Of a stretch of DNA of 64,000 nt, positions 53,952 through 63,146 are shown piece by piece. Both the position numbers and the translations under genes were made by a program. Source of the stretch: an uncultured Prevotellaceae bacterium (lineage in GTDB: Bacteria; Bacteroidota; Bacteroidia; Bacteroidales; Bacteroidaceae); assembly GCA_902770195.1 (NCBI GenBank), contig CACXSA010000012.1, forward strand, positions 1 to 64,000. The letters are read 5' to 3'. Numbering within the stretch: position 1 is the first letter of the stretch; every line of letters begins with the position of its first letter. The notes beneath the pieces are model-generated. The model saw only the letters and a program-made list of their open reading frames with translations, was not told where the DNA came from and did no database searches.

Positions 53952-55499
53952 ATGTTGGTAAAAACATATTGCGCAGCTGTTAACGGTCTGGAAGTCACTA
54001 CGGTTACTGCTGAGGTGAGTATGTCACGAGGTATCCAGTTCCACCTCACAGGCTTGGCTGACACAGCGGTTAAGGAAAGCTACGACCGCATCAAGGCTGC
54101 ACTAGTGAACAACGGCTTCAAGATGCCCTCCATGGACATCACCATCAACTTGTCGCCAGCTGACATCAAGAAGGAAGGCAGCGGCTACGACTTGCCTTTG
54201 GCCATAGGTATTCTTTCTGCCAACGGCAAGGTTGAAAGCGACAAGTTGGATAAATATATGATGGTGGGCGAACTGGGATTGGACGGTCACCTGCAACCTG
54301 TTCGCGGTGCACTACCTATTGCCATCAGAGCCCGTGCAGAGAAATTCAAGGGACTTATCGTTCCCAAACAGAACATCCGAGAGGCTGCCGTGGTAAACCA
54401 ACTGGAGGTTTATGGTATGGACTCCCTGATGGATGTGGTGCAATTCCTAAATGGCTACAAAACATTTGAGCCTACCATCATAGATACACGCAAGGAGTTT
54501 TACGAACAACAGAACCACTACGAACTGGATTTCAGCGATGTTCGTGGACAGGAAAGTGTGAAGAGAGCTCTCGAGGTAGCTGCTGCTGGTGGACATAACC
54601 TGATAATGATTGGGCCTCCTGGTAGCGGAAAATCAATGCTCGCCAAACGTCTGCCCTCTATCCTTCCACCACTTTCACTGGCAGAAAGCTTGGAGACGAC
54701 GCAGATTCACAGTGTAGCAGGCAAGTTGAATCGAGACACCAGCCTCATCAGTCAACGCCCCTTCCGTGCACCTCATCATACGATATCGCAAGTCGCCCTC
54801 GTGGGCGGTGGCAACAATCCGCAGCCGGGTGAAATCAGTCTGGCTCACAATGGTGTGCTATTTCTCGATGAGATGCCCGAGTTATCGCGAAGTGTCCTGG
54901 AGGTATTGCGCCAACCATTGGAAGACCGCAAAATTGGCATTTCCCGTGCCAAGTATAGTGTAGAATACCCTTGCTCGTTCATGCTCGTAGCTTCTATGAA
55001 TCCTTGTCCTTGCGGCTATTACGGCGATCCTACACACAACTGCGTTTGTACACCAGGCCAGATACAGCGTTACATGAACAAAATCAGTGGTCCCCTACTC
55101 GACCGTATTGACATCCATTGCGAAATACAAGCTGTGCCATTTGCCCAGCTCAGTCAGATGCAGCCTGGTGAGCCCAGTGCCAACATCCGCGAAAGGGTTA
55201 TCAAGGCCCGCAAGATTCAGGAAGAACGCTTCAAGACCTTCAAGGGCATTCATTGCAATGCGATGATGACGGAAAGGATGCTCCATCAGTTTGCAGAGCC
55301 CGATGCTCAAAGTCTTGACATGCTGCGTATGGCAATGGAACGTCTGAAACTCTCTGCACGTGCCTATAGTCGCATTCTGAAGGTTGCCCGCACGATTGCT
55401 GACCTTGCAGGCTCCGAGAAAGTAGAGTCTATGCACATTGCCGAAGCCATTGGCTATCGTAACCTAGACCGAGGCGACTGGGCTGAGCGAGGGATATAA
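53952..55499 (+). CDS. YifB/ComM-family Mg-chelatase-like AAA+ ATPase
   Basis: A 515-residue protein with an N-terminal LonC-like ChlI segment (about 20-170) and a central AAA+ domain: Walker A IMIGPPGSGKSMLAKRL (about residue 218), Walker B LFLDEMPELSR (about 305) and the family segment SMNPCPCGYYGDP. The C-terminus (LKLSARAYSRILKVARTIADL) matches the Mg_chelatase_C domain. ComM-type proteins act as branch-migration helicases during natural transformation. It is a single gene, convergent with the AsmA-like gene. Confidence 0.92.
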   Translation: MLVKTYCAAVNGLEVTTVTAEVSMSRGIQFHLTGLADTAVKESYDRIKAALVNNGFKMPSMDITINLSPADIKKEGSGYDLPLAIGILSANGKVESDKLDKYMMVGELGLDGHLQPVRGALPIAIRARAEKFKGLIVPKQNIREAAVVNQLEVYGMDSLMDVVQFLNGYKTFEPTIIDTRKEFYEQQNHYELDFSDVRGQESVKRALEVAAAGGHNLIMIGPPGSGKSMLAKRLPSILPPLSLAESLETTQIHSVAGKLNRDTSLISQRPFRAPHHTISQVALVGGGNNPQPGEISLAHNGVLFLDEMPELSRSVLEVLRQPLEDRKIGISRAKYSVEYPCSFMLVASMNPCPCGYYGDPTHNCVCTPGQIQRYMNKISGPLLDRIDIHCEIQAVPFAQLSQMQPGEPSANIRERVIKARKIQEERFKTFKGIHCNAMMTERMLHQFAEPDAQSLDMLRMAMERLKLSARAYSRILKVARTIADLAGSEKVESMHIAEAIGYRNLDRGDWAERGI

Positions 55500-55506
55500 A
55501 ACGAAA

Positions 55507-57660
55507 TCATTCGTCTTGTTGCTGGGCAGCCTTTGCGGCTTCTTTTGCTGCTTTTCGAGCTTCCTTCTCAGCCCGCCGTGCTGCATCTCGGGCATCCCTC
55601 TCAGCCTGTCGGGCTGCTTTTGCAGCCTCCTTCTCTGCCTTTCGGGCAGCCCTCTCTTCTTCCCTTTGAGCTTTGAGGACTTCTCTCTCTGCATTGCGAG
55701 CAACCCTTTCCTCAGCCCTTTGCGCTATACGGGCAGCCTTGAGTTCAGCATCAGAAACCTTAGGAGCCTCAGGATCTGACTTCTTCTTAGAGCCGCCCAG
55801 CAGGCCATGGAACTTGAGTTTCGGTTTAATCTTCATCTTCTGCATCTCGTTGGTGTTGGTGAACGAGAACGAGCAAAGCACGTCAAGACGTTTGCCACGA
55901 ATGTTCACATCGCCTTCAGCCACGGCACCGTTACTCTTGATGGTAACCACGGTATTACGAACGTGAATCAACTTGTATTTAGCATCATTAACCTCAGCAT
56001 ACACCTCGCCCATAGGCAGTTTTCCGCCCACCTTGCGACGCATAATGGCAGTACGGGGTTTGGAGATATCGAACTTGAAGGAAGCTTGGCAAGCCACTTT
56101 CTTCATATCGGGCATATCCATGGCCTGTCCCAGTTCGAAGGAATCGGCACGAACGGTACCTTCTACATATTTAGTATTCTCATTCAGGGCAAAACTGAAG
56201 TTGATATTACCCGGCTTGGTTATCAGAAGACCGGCAAACTGCTCACGCTTCCACAACACGTCGAAAGTACCTATATAGCCGATGGTTCCCAGATTATGAA
56301 GCTGTTTCATCATAAACTTCTTCACGGGGAAATGGCTGATGATGCGCTCCTTGGAACCACCTTGAGCCGTCATGCGGTTCACATCAAAATGCACACGCAA
56401 CTTATACTTGTCCTTAAGGCCACTGATATAGCCCTTGGCATTGATGGTAAGGTCTTTCTGCTTCGTTTGCACCTTGACATTGCTAAACTGCATACCCTCA
56501 TCGTTGCCAGTCAAAGTGGTTTGCAGATACAGGGGTTCCGTGAAGTTCTTCAAGACAGGAGCAAATACGCGTGAGATGTCCTTCAGCAAGACGGAACCCG
56601 TAATGAGTGAAGTCTTATAGGCCAACTTGCGTCCCTGTTTCTTACTGGGCAACTGCAAGGTAGCTTCGTCGATCTTTAAGGTGGTATTAGGCAGACTGAC
56701 GCTGAACTGCTTGATATGAGCCACCTGCTTATTGGCTTCTATATGAGCCTTTATCTCGCGGACATCAATGCCTGAGATGGAATCCTGAGCCTGGAAACGA
56801 GTGATTTCAGCCACCAGACTATCCTTTCCCGTATAAAGCACATTAACATCCATTTCAGCAAGGAGGTCCAAATGGCCTACATCAAAGAAACCGCGCTTAG
56901 GCTTGCCGGCATTCTTGCGCGGCTTACCGTTGTCGGTGATATAGCGAATGCCTCCGATGTTCAACAGATGTTGTCCATCTTGGTTGGACAGACGGATGGT
57001 GCCTATGTGCAAACGCGTATCAACAAGGCCTTTCTTAGTCTTTTGTACCCACGAGGAAGCCAGGTCGTGCACCTCGCCCGACAGCATTTCATTCTTATCC
57101 TTGCGGATGAACAATCCACCTAGCGAAGCCGACTCCTTGTTGTAGGTCACCTTGATATCCTCGAGTTTCACCTTATCGAAATCAATGTTTATCTTATGTT
57201 TCTTCACGGTGTCCTTTTTCACCTCCTGAGCCTTCTTGTTATGCTTTTTCTTGAAAGCATCAATGAAGAACTGATAGTTGGCTACCGTATCTGTCGAGTC
57301 CTTATAGAGGTGAGCCTCCAGTCCCTTCACTTTGGCATCAGTAATCCTGATTTCACGGTCAAGAAGGCGCCTAAGGTCGAGTTCTACGCCCAATTCCTTC
57401 AATATAAACATTTTGCGGTGCTGAAGGTCTTCTATCTCCACATCTTCGAGTCGGATATCCTGTCCGATAAGCCTCACCTGAAACCTGCCTACCTTTACTT
57501 CTGTCTGCAGCTTCTCTTTCAGTGCCCCAACGGCTTCTTCCACCAAACGGCCTTGAACCATGCTGGTGTTTAGCAACAAGACAGCAACTACCAACAGCAA
57601 CACAATGCCCAGCAAGGTGCCAGCCAACCATTTCAACAATCGCTTCATCGTTTTCTTCAT
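55507..57660 (-). CDS. AsmA-family envelope protein
   Basis: A 717-residue protein with one N-terminal membrane anchor (WLAGTLLGIVLLLVVAVLLL) and a long periplasmic region. QGRLVEEAVGALKEKLQTEVKVGRFQVRLIGQDIRLEDVEIED right after the anchor is the AsmA start, and the repeated beta-strand pattern fits the lipid-transfer AsmA/TamB-like group. The last ~75 residues are an Ala/Arg/Glu/Lys helix (for example AAKAARQAERDARDAARRAE), probably a coiled coil, which is unusual for the family. It may move phospholipids between membranes. It is preceded by the TlpA-like gene in the same orientation. Confidence 0.75.
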   Translation of the reverse strand: MKKTMKRLLKWLAGTLLGIVLLLVVAVLLLNTSMVQGRLVEEAVGALKEKLQTEVKVGRFQVRLIGQDIRLEDVEIEDLQHRKMFILKELGVELDLRRLLDREIRITDAKVKGLEAHLYKDSTDTVANYQFFIDAFKKKHNKKAQEVKKDTVKKHKINIDFDKVKLEDIKVTYNKESASLGGLFIRKDKNEMLSGEVHDLASSWVQKTKKGLVDTRLHIGTIRLSNQDGQHLLNIGGIRYITDNGKPRKNAGKPKRGFFDVGHLDLLAEMDVNVLYTGKDSLVAEITRFQAQDSISGIDVREIKAHIEANKQVAHIKQFSVSLPNTTLKIDEATLQLPSKKQGRKLAYKTSLITGSVLLKDISRVFAPVLKNFTEPLYLQTTLTGNDEGMQFSNVKVQTKQKDLTINAKGYISGLKDKYKLRVHFDVNRMTAQGGSKERIISHFPVKKFMMKQLHNLGTIGYIGTFDVLWKREQFAGLLITKPGNINFSFALNENTKYVEGTVRADSFELGQAMDMPDMKKVACQASFKFDISKPRTAIMRRKVGGKLPMGEVYAEVNDAKYKLIHVRNTVVTIKSNGAVAEGDVNIRGKRLDVLCSFSFTNTNEMQKMKIKPKLKFHGLLGGSKKKSDPEAPKVSDAELKAARIAQRAEERVARNAEREVLKAQREEERAARKAEKEAAKAARQAERDARDAARRAEKEARKAAKEAAKAAQQQDE

Positions 57661-57666
57661 TTTTTC

Positions 57667-58713
57667 TTAATCTAGCAGGGCGTTTACTTTATTCTTCAGC
57701 ATCAGCTCGTTTAAACGTTCCTCCAGCTTCTGAGGTTGCAGGTTGCGTTCTACAATGACACCCTTCTCGTCGATAATCAAGTTTGCAGGCACATCAGCTA
57801 GTCCGAACTTAGCCAACAGAGGGGTATCCCACATACGTCCATCGCAAATGGTGGACCACTTCAGTGAATCACGTTCCACGAGAATTTTGCATTCTGCGGG
57901 ACGCCCGTCAATGCAGATACTAAGAACACCCAACTTGTCGCCATACTTATCCTTGAGTACTTTCAATTTACGCTGCTGGTCCATGCTGTTATAGCTCCAT
58001 GTGGCCCAAACAGACACTACGTTTAACTTGCTCTTCAGGTTTTTCTCTGACACCTTACGCCCATTCACATCAGTAGCTGTAAAGGCTACCATGTTACTTT
58101 TCAACGCCCCACCCTGCAAGTTTTTCAACTGTTTCTGTAAGCGCATCAGTTGTCCGTTCTCAGGGTTTTCCTTCAGCATCATGTTCACCAGTTTCTTTGC
58201 CTGCTGGTAGTCAGGTGTGTGCGTCAGGAGAAAATAGCGCTGCAACAGGTAAATGCTGGTTGGTGATTCCAAATGTTCCCTGATATATTCACTAACCACC
58301 TTGGGTACATCAGGGGGAGCCGTTTCGTTTAGTTCCATTCGAAATTCCGTCATGCGCTCATTGTCGTCAGTTCCCTCGATAATCATTTCCTTCAAGTGAG
58401 TGGCATCACCCTTGATATGTACCTTCTCGCCCGGCTCAGCAAATACAGGTTGTTCAGAATAGTTGGGGAAAACAACGACCAGGGTAGAAGGTCCACGAAG
58501 CTCCGTTTCATAGGAGAAGCGACCATTACGTACAGCAATGGTGTCGAAGCCCGCTATTCCTCCATCCGTGCTATAGACCCAGAACTCTCCTTGGTTGATG
58601 TTACGCAGGCGTCCTTCCAACTTGAACCGTCCATCATCACCCCCGCACGAAGCCAAAAGCAAGACAGCAATCAGAATGCCAACATATCGAAAGAAAATCA
58701 TATTTATCTTCAT
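57667..58713 (-). CDS. DUF4369/TlpA-like lipoprotein with no CXXC motif
   Basis: About 348 residues, starting MKINMIFFRYVGIL with a lipoprotein signal (LLLASCGGDD). The N-terminal half resembles DUF4369 (FKLEGRLRNINQGEFWVYS...), and the C-terminal half is thioredoxin-like (VVSVWATWSYNSMDQQRKL). The WCxxC active site of TlpA is replaced by WSYNS, so it cannot act as a thiol-disulfide oxidoreductase. The start at 58713 is chosen because a TATCTTTG box lies at plus 58732-58739. Its role may be binding rather than redox. It precedes the AsmA-like gene by six bases and is likely co-transcribed with it. Confidence 0.75.
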   Translation of the reverse strand: MKINMIFFRYVGILIAVLLLASCGGDDGRFKLEGRLRNINQGEFWVYSTDGGIAGFDTIAVRNGRFSYETELRGPSTLVVVFPNYSEQPVFAEPGEKVHIKGDATHLKEMIIEGTDDNERMTEFRMELNETAPPDVPKVVSEYIREHLESPTSIYLLQRYFLLTHTPDYQQAKKLVNMMLKENPENGQLMRLQKQLKNLQGGALKSNMVAFTATDVNGRKVSEKNLKSKLNVVSVWATWSYNSMDQQRKLKVLKDKYGDKLGVLSICIDGRPAECKILVERDSLKWSTICDGRMWDTPLLAKFGLADVPANLIIDEKGVIVERNLQPQKLEERLNELMLKNKVNALLD

Positions 58714-58731
58714 TACACCACAATTATCGTG

Positions 58732-58739
58732 CAAAGATA
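58732..58739 (-). promoter_or_regulatory. -7 box of the TlpA-like/AsmA-like operon
   Basis: TATCTTTG on the minus strand, 18 bases before the chosen start codon, which rules out the longer upstream frame. Confidence 0.6.
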
Positions 58740-58770
58740 CTACATTTTTTCTAATAGCCAAAATTTTTCC

Positions 58771-59124
58771 TTAGCCTATCTGCTTCTGGATGGCTTGAAT
58801 ACAGGCAGCAGCACTGACTGGCTTGGAGATAAAATCGTTGCACCCTGCTTCCATAGCCTGTTGGCGATCATTGTCGAAGGCATTAGCTGTCAAAGCGATA
58901 ACGGGGAGGTCAGGATACTCAGCCTTAATAAGCCGAGTGGCCTTTAGTCCATCCATAATGGGCATCTTAATGTCCATCAGGACCAAATCAGGATGCTCAG
59001 TTTTTGCTTTCTCCACCGCTTCCTGCCCATTTTCAGCACGAAAGAACTCATAACGCCCTTTCAAGATGTAGGTCATCAACAGATAATTACTGTTATTGTC
59101 TTCTGCAATGAGAATTCTCTTCAT
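58771..59124 (-). CDS. Single-domain response regulator (CheY-like)
   Basis: A 117-residue receiver domain only. The acidic pocket is in ILIAEDNNSN, the phospho-acceptor Asp in PDLVLMDIKMPIMDG (about residue 52), the switch Thr in VIALTANAF (about 80) and the Lys in DFISKPVS (about 102). No output domain is present, so it must act by binding another protein, perhaps a hybrid kinase elsewhere. It is divergent from metF. A TACTTTTG box at plus 59192-59199 on the minus strand may be its promoter. Confidence 0.92.
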   Translation of the reverse strand: MKRILIAEDNNSNYLLMTYILKGRYEFFRAENGQEAVEKAKTEHPDLVLMDIKMPIMDGLKATRLIKAEYPDLPVIALTANAFDNDRQQAMEAGCNDFISKPVSAAACIQAIQKQIG

Positions 59125-59218
59125 ATCTCAATCCTCCTAATTATTATATCGATTACCATAAGTTTTCATGTTAGTTTTCAATAATTAAGCACAAAAGTAA
59201 TACTTTTCCTTTAAAACA

Positions 59219-59250
59219 TTTGTCATTCTGCAGCTTTTTAACTAATTTTG
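59219..59250 (+). promoter_or_regulatory. Promoter of metF
   Basis: TTTG at 59219-59222, a 20-base spacer and TAATTTTG at 59243-59250. The leader is about 45 bases; no S-adenosylmethionine riboswitch was recognised in it. Confidence 0.65.
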
Positions 59251-59301
59251 TCGCTAATTTTAATGTACTAAATAGGCAACCAAGAATAATTCTCACGAAA
59301 A

Positions 59302-60261
59302 ATGACGGTAGCAGACTATATCAAACAACAGGAAAACAACGAGCACCGCTTCTCCTTCGAGGTACTTCCACCTCTAAAGGGGAACGGCACTGACGCCCTG
59401 TTTCGTACCATAGATAAACTTGCGGTATTCAACCCCGCTTTCATCAACATCACGACACACCACTCAGAATATGTTTATAAGGAGCTGGAGAACGGACAAT
59501 TTGAGCGTCAACGCATTCGTCGGCGACCTGGCACCATTGCCATCGCATCGGCTATCAAACAACGATATAACATACCAGTTGAACCCCACATTATCTGCAG
59601 TGGAACCACCATTGAGCAGATAGAATACGAATTACTGGACCTGCAATTCCTAGGCATCCGCAACCTGATGCTGTTACGTGGCGACAAGGCCAAGGAGGAT
59701 AGTCGCTTCACTCCAACACCTGGAGGTCATTCGCATACGACAGACCTCATCAAGCAGGTGGTGCGCTTCAACGAAGGATTCTTTGCCGACGGAACACCCA
59801 TCAAGCACCCAGGACCGAAGTTCGACTTTGGCGTAGCCTGCTATCCTGAGAAGCACGAAGAGGCACCCAACCTGGAACGCGACATGGAATACCTGAAGCA
59901 AAAACAGGACCTTGGAGCACAATATGCTGTGACACAACTGTTCTACGACAACCAGAAATATTTCCAATTCGTGGAGAAAGCGCGTCAGATGGGCATTACC
60001 ATCCCCATCGTTCCGGGCATCAAGCCCATGGCGAAGCTGAGCCAGTTGACCGTCGTTCCCAAGACGTTCCATTGTGACATCCCCGAAGCACTGGCTAAAG
60101 AAATCGTGAAGTGCAAGACTGACGAGCAAGCCACACAACTGGGTATTGAGTGGACCACCCAACAATGTCGTGAACTCTACCAGCATGGAGTACATAACAT
60201 CCACTTCTACACCGTGTCTGCTGTCGATTCCGTAGCTGAAGTTGCAAAGCGTCTATTGTAA
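59302..60261 (+). CDS. metF: Methylenetetrahydrofolate reductase
   Basis: A 319-residue FAD enzyme. RFSFEVLPPLKGNG (residues 17-30) has the catalytic Glu, NLMLLRGDKAKEDSRF (about 118) is the RGD-containing family motif and FGVACYPEKHEEAPN (about 175) follows. It reduces 5,10-methylene-THF to 5-methyl-THF for methionine synthesis. It is monocistronic and followed by the holB promoter. Confidence 0.93.
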   Translation: MTVADYIKQQENNEHRFSFEVLPPLKGNGTDALFRTIDKLAVFNPAFINITTHHSEYVYKELENGQFERQRIRRRPGTIAIASAIKQRYNIPVEPHIICSGTTIEQIEYELLDLQFLGIRNLMLLRGDKAKEDSRFTPTPGGHSHTTDLIKQVVRFNEGFFADGTPIKHPGPKFDFGVACYPEKHEEAPNLERDMEYLKQKQDLGAQYAVTQLFYDNQKYFQFVEKARQMGITIPIVPGIKPMAKLSQLTVVPKTFHCDIPEALAKEIVKCKTDEQATQLGIEWTTQQCRELYQHGVHNIHFYTVSAVDSVAEVAKRLL

Positions 60262-60353
60262 AATGCCTTAACAAATTTGGCATTTCGCACTATTTTTATT
60301 AACTTTGGCTTCGCCGAACTTACTCCATCTCGGCAAAAAAAGAAACGAGTTTC

Positions 60354-60384
60354 TTTGTTTTGCGCTCGATTTTTCGTAACTTTG
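60354..60384 (+). promoter_or_regulatory. Promoter of the holB operon
   Basis: TTTG at 60354-60357, a 19-base spacer and TAACTTTG at 60377-60384. The start codon is nine bases after the box, so the leader is very short. Confidence 0.75.
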
Positions 60385-60393
60385 CCACCGATT

Positions 60394-61491
60394 ATGGCTT
60401 TTGAACAGGTGATAGGACAAAAGGAGGCTCAGAATCGCCTCATGCAGATGGTTGACGAAGGACGTCTTCCCCACGCCATCATGCTATGTGGTCCACAAGG
60501 CTGTGGAAAGATGGCATTAGCCTTGGGATTTGCCAAAGTGCTGCTGGGCGACAGTCCGATGCTTCAGAAATGGGAACATCCTGACCTGCATTTCACCTTT
60601 CCAACTATCAAACTGCCCTCAATGAGTGCAGACCATAAACCCGTGAGTGACGACTTTGCCAGCGAATGGCACGAGCTGATTATGGCGGGTCCTTACTTCA
60701 CTATGACGGAATGGATGGATTTGATGGGAGGTGAAAACCAACAAGCCATTATTACAGCAGGCGAGAGTGACAACCTGAATCGTAAGCTGTCATTGAAATC
60801 AAGTCAGGGAGGCTACAAGGTTAGCCTCATCTGGTTGCCTGAGCGCATGAATATAGAGTGTGCCAACAAAATACTGAAACTGTTGGAGGAACCACCTTCA
60901 CAAACAGTATTCATCATGGTTTGTCAACAACCGGAGAAACTGTTGGAAACCATCCGCAGTCGAGTCCAACGGATAGATGTAAAGCGAATAGCCGACGAAG
61001 ACATCGAAGAAGCACTTCGCAACAAACGGGGAGTAAGCGAAGATGTGGCATACAGAACGGCACGCAACGCCAACGGAAGTTGGCTGAAAGCACTGGAGCT
61101 GCTCAGTACAGATTCTGAAAACGAGCTCTTCCTGGACATGTTCCAGATGCTGATGCGACTAGCCTATCAACGCAAGATAAAAGACCTCAAGACTTGGTCT
61201 GAGCGACTGGCAAGCATGGGGCGTGAGAAGCAAAAGCGCTTCCTGGACTATTTCCTGCGCCTAATACGCGAGAATTTCATGTACAACTTCCACCAAGAGG
61301 AACTATGCTACATGACACAACGCGAAGAAGAGTTTGCCAAGAATTTTGCCCGTTTCATCAACGAGGCTAACATCCTGCCTATCAACGATATGGTGAACCG
61401 TGCCATTCGCGACATCGGACAAAATGCCAATGCGAAAATCGTATTCTTCGATATGGCTATGCAAATGATTGTACTATTGATTCAGAAATAA
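60394..61491 (+). CDS. holB: DNA polymerase III delta-prime subunit
   Basis: A 365-residue clamp-loader subunit. FEQVIGQKEAQNRLMQMVDEGRLPHAIMLCGPQGCGKMALALG (residues 3-45) contains a P-loop whose Ser/Thr is replaced by Met, in line with delta-prime being catalytically inert. The partner motif EPPSQTVFIMVCQQPEKLLETIRSRVQRI (about 165-195) has the conserved SRVQ. It starts at 60394, since the upstream frame lies in the promoter. It appears to head an operon with the PSP1 gene and gldH (10-base spacing, then an overlap). Confidence 0.88.
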   Translation: MAFEQVIGQKEAQNRLMQMVDEGRLPHAIMLCGPQGCGKMALALGFAKVLLGDSPMLQKWEHPDLHFTFPTIKLPSMSADHKPVSDDFASEWHELIMAGPYFTMTEWMDLMGGENQQAIITAGESDNLNRKLSLKSSQGGYKVSLIWLPERMNIECANKILKLLEEPPSQTVFIMVCQQPEKLLETIRSRVQRIDVKRIADEDIEEALRNKRGVSEDVAYRTARNANGSWLKALELLSTDSENELFLDMFQMLMRLAYQRKIKDLKTWSERLASMGREKQKRFLDYFLRLIRENFMYNFHQEELCYMTQREEEFAKNFARFINEANILPINDMVNRAIRDIGQNANAKIVFFDMAMQMIVLLIQK

Positions 61492-61501
61492 ACAAAGATA
61501 A

Positions 61502-62638
61502 ATGGAAAAAGAACTAAGTATAAAGACCGGATGCGACCGCGGACTGTGCAAAAACGGCATAGGACGACAGGACAGACAGCTAAACACGTATGACTGGTTG
61601 GCTGACGTGCCAGGCAATATTGATACAACCGACTTGGTAGAGGTACAATTCAAGCACACGCGTAAGGGCTACTATCATAATGTGAACAAACTGGACCTGA
61701 AGAAAGGCGACATCGTAGCCGTTGAGGCAAATCCTGGACACGACATCGGTGTTGTCTCCTTGACAGGACGACTGGTCAAGTTGCAACTGAAAAAAGCAAA
61801 CCTCAAGAGTGCCGACGACATCAAGCGTGTCTATCGAATAGCGCGCCCTATCGATATGGAGAAATTCCATGAGGCCAAAGCCCGTGAGCATGCCACTATG
61901 ATAGAAAGCCGACAAATCGCCAAAGGACTGGGATTGAAGATGAAGATTGGCGACGTAGAATATCAGGGCGACTGCAATAAGGCTATCTTCTATTATATCG
62001 CCGACGAGCGCGTTGATTTCCGACAGCTTATCAAGGACTTAGCTGCCACTTTCCATGTACGCATCGAGATGAAACAAATTGGTGCACGACAGGAAGCTGG
62101 TTTGATAGGTGGAACAGGTCCTTGCGGACGTGAGCTATGCTGTGCCACTTGGATGAAAAACTTCGTCAGCGTAGGTACCTCAGCTGCCCGTTTCCAGGAC
62201 ATCTCGCTGAATCCACAGAAGTTGGCTGGAATGTGTGCCAAGTTAAAATGTTGTCTTAACTACGAAGTGGACGGTTATGTAGAAGCCAGCAGGAAACTGC
62301 CCTCTAAGGAAGCAATGCTACAAACGCAAGATAGCGACTACTACTATTTCAAAGCCGACATTCTGGCAGGATTGATTACCTACTCTACTGACAAGAACAT
62401 CGCAGCCAACTTGGAGACTATCACGGCAGAACGAGCCAAAGAGATTATAGAAATGAACAAAAGAGGTGAAAAACCCTCATCGTTACAGGAAGACGGCAAC
62501 CGGAATGCTCCCGCAGGACCTGTCGATTTGGCTACCCAAGAGAATATTAATCGCTTTGATCGTGCCAAGAAGAAAAAGAAAAAGAAAAAGCCCAGAAAGC
62601 CTGAGCAAAACACTTCAGCCCACGATGGCAAAGAATAA
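61502..62638 (+). CDS. PSP1-domain protein (RicT/YaaT family)
   Basis: A 378-residue cytoplasmic protein. The PSP1 region covers about residues 35-270, with VEANPGHDIGVVSLTGRLVKLQL, and two Cys-rich signatures: GGTGPCGRELCCATWMKNF and MCAKLKCCLNYE. In Bacillus, RicT works with RicA and RicF in RNA maturation as an iron-sulfur complex; those partners are not here. The C-terminus is a run of lysines (DRAKKKKKKKKPRK). It overlaps gldH by 14 bases. Confidence 0.88.
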   Translation: MEKELSIKTGCDRGLCKNGIGRQDRQLNTYDWLADVPGNIDTTDLVEVQFKHTRKGYYHNVNKLDLKKGDIVAVEANPGHDIGVVSLTGRLVKLQLKKANLKSADDIKRVYRIARPIDMEKFHEAKAREHATMIESRQIAKGLGLKMKIGDVEYQGDCNKAIFYYIADERVDFRQLIKDLAATFHVRIEMKQIGARQEAGLIGGTGPCGRELCCATWMKNFVSVGTSAARFQDISLNPQKLAGMCAKLKCCLNYEVDGYVEASRKLPSKEAMLQTQDSDYYYFKADILAGLITYSTDKNIAANLETITAERAKEIIEMNKRGEKPSSLQEDGNRNAPAGPVDLATQENINRFDRAKKKKKKKKPRKPEQNTSAHDGKE

Positions 62639-63146
62639 CTACACCTTATTGTATATAGGGGTATTCATGATGCTCATACTGACAGCTTGCCACGAAAAGA
62701 CTGTCTATCATGACTATCAGGAGGCCTCTTCTTCCGGTTGGGAGAAGAATGACCCTTTGTCTTTCCACGTTCCACCCATCAAGGAAACTGGCAACTATGT
62801 TGAGGAAGTTGGTCTCCGTATTAATGGCAGCTTCCCTTTCCAGAACTTGAACTTGATTATAGAGCAAACCAGAAAGAATACAGGGGAAAGGCTATGCGAT
62901 ACATTGGTGTGCAAGCTTATCAGCAAGCAGGGATATCCTGAAGGGAGAGGCATCAGCGAATATCAGTACACCTTCCCCCTGAAAACCCTTCAGCTGGAAA
63001 AAGGTGACTCACTGTACATAGAGATACGCCACGACATGAAACGGGAGATTCTGCCAGGAATCACAGATATAGGCATTAAACTGAGCAAAGTGTCAAAAAC
63101 GCAGAAGATTGCGACTCGCATCCAGTCTCAGGAAGATAAACAATAG
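62625..63146 (+). CDS. gldH: GldH lipoprotein
   Basis: A 173-residue lipoprotein (signal MAKNNYTLLYIGVFMMLILTAC). VYHDYQEASSSGWEKNDPLSF after the Cys is the GldH pattern. GldH was found as a gliding-motility protein in Flavobacterium, but orthologs are common in non-gliding Bacteroidales next to a PSP1 gene, as here. It begins inside the PSP1 gene and its 3' end overlaps the convergent rodA by 54 bases. Confidence 0.85.
   Translation: MAKNNYTLLYIGVFMMLILTACHEKTVYHDYQEASSSGWEKNDPLSFHVPPIKETGNYVEEVGLRINGSFPFQNLNLIIEQTRKNTGERLCDTLVCKLISKQGYPEGRGISEYQYTFPLKTLQLEKGDSLYIEIRHDMKREILPGITDIGIKLSKVSKTQKIATRIQSQEDKQ

Noticed and set aside
59251..59301. S-adenosylmethionine riboswitch upstream of metF
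   Set aside because: The leader is about 45 bases and AT-rich with no stem pattern, too short for a known SAM riboswitch.
60394..61491. Mutated P-loop in holB as a broken gene
   Set aside because: Delta-prime subunits commonly have a non-functional P-loop, so Met at the Ser/Thr position is not a defect.
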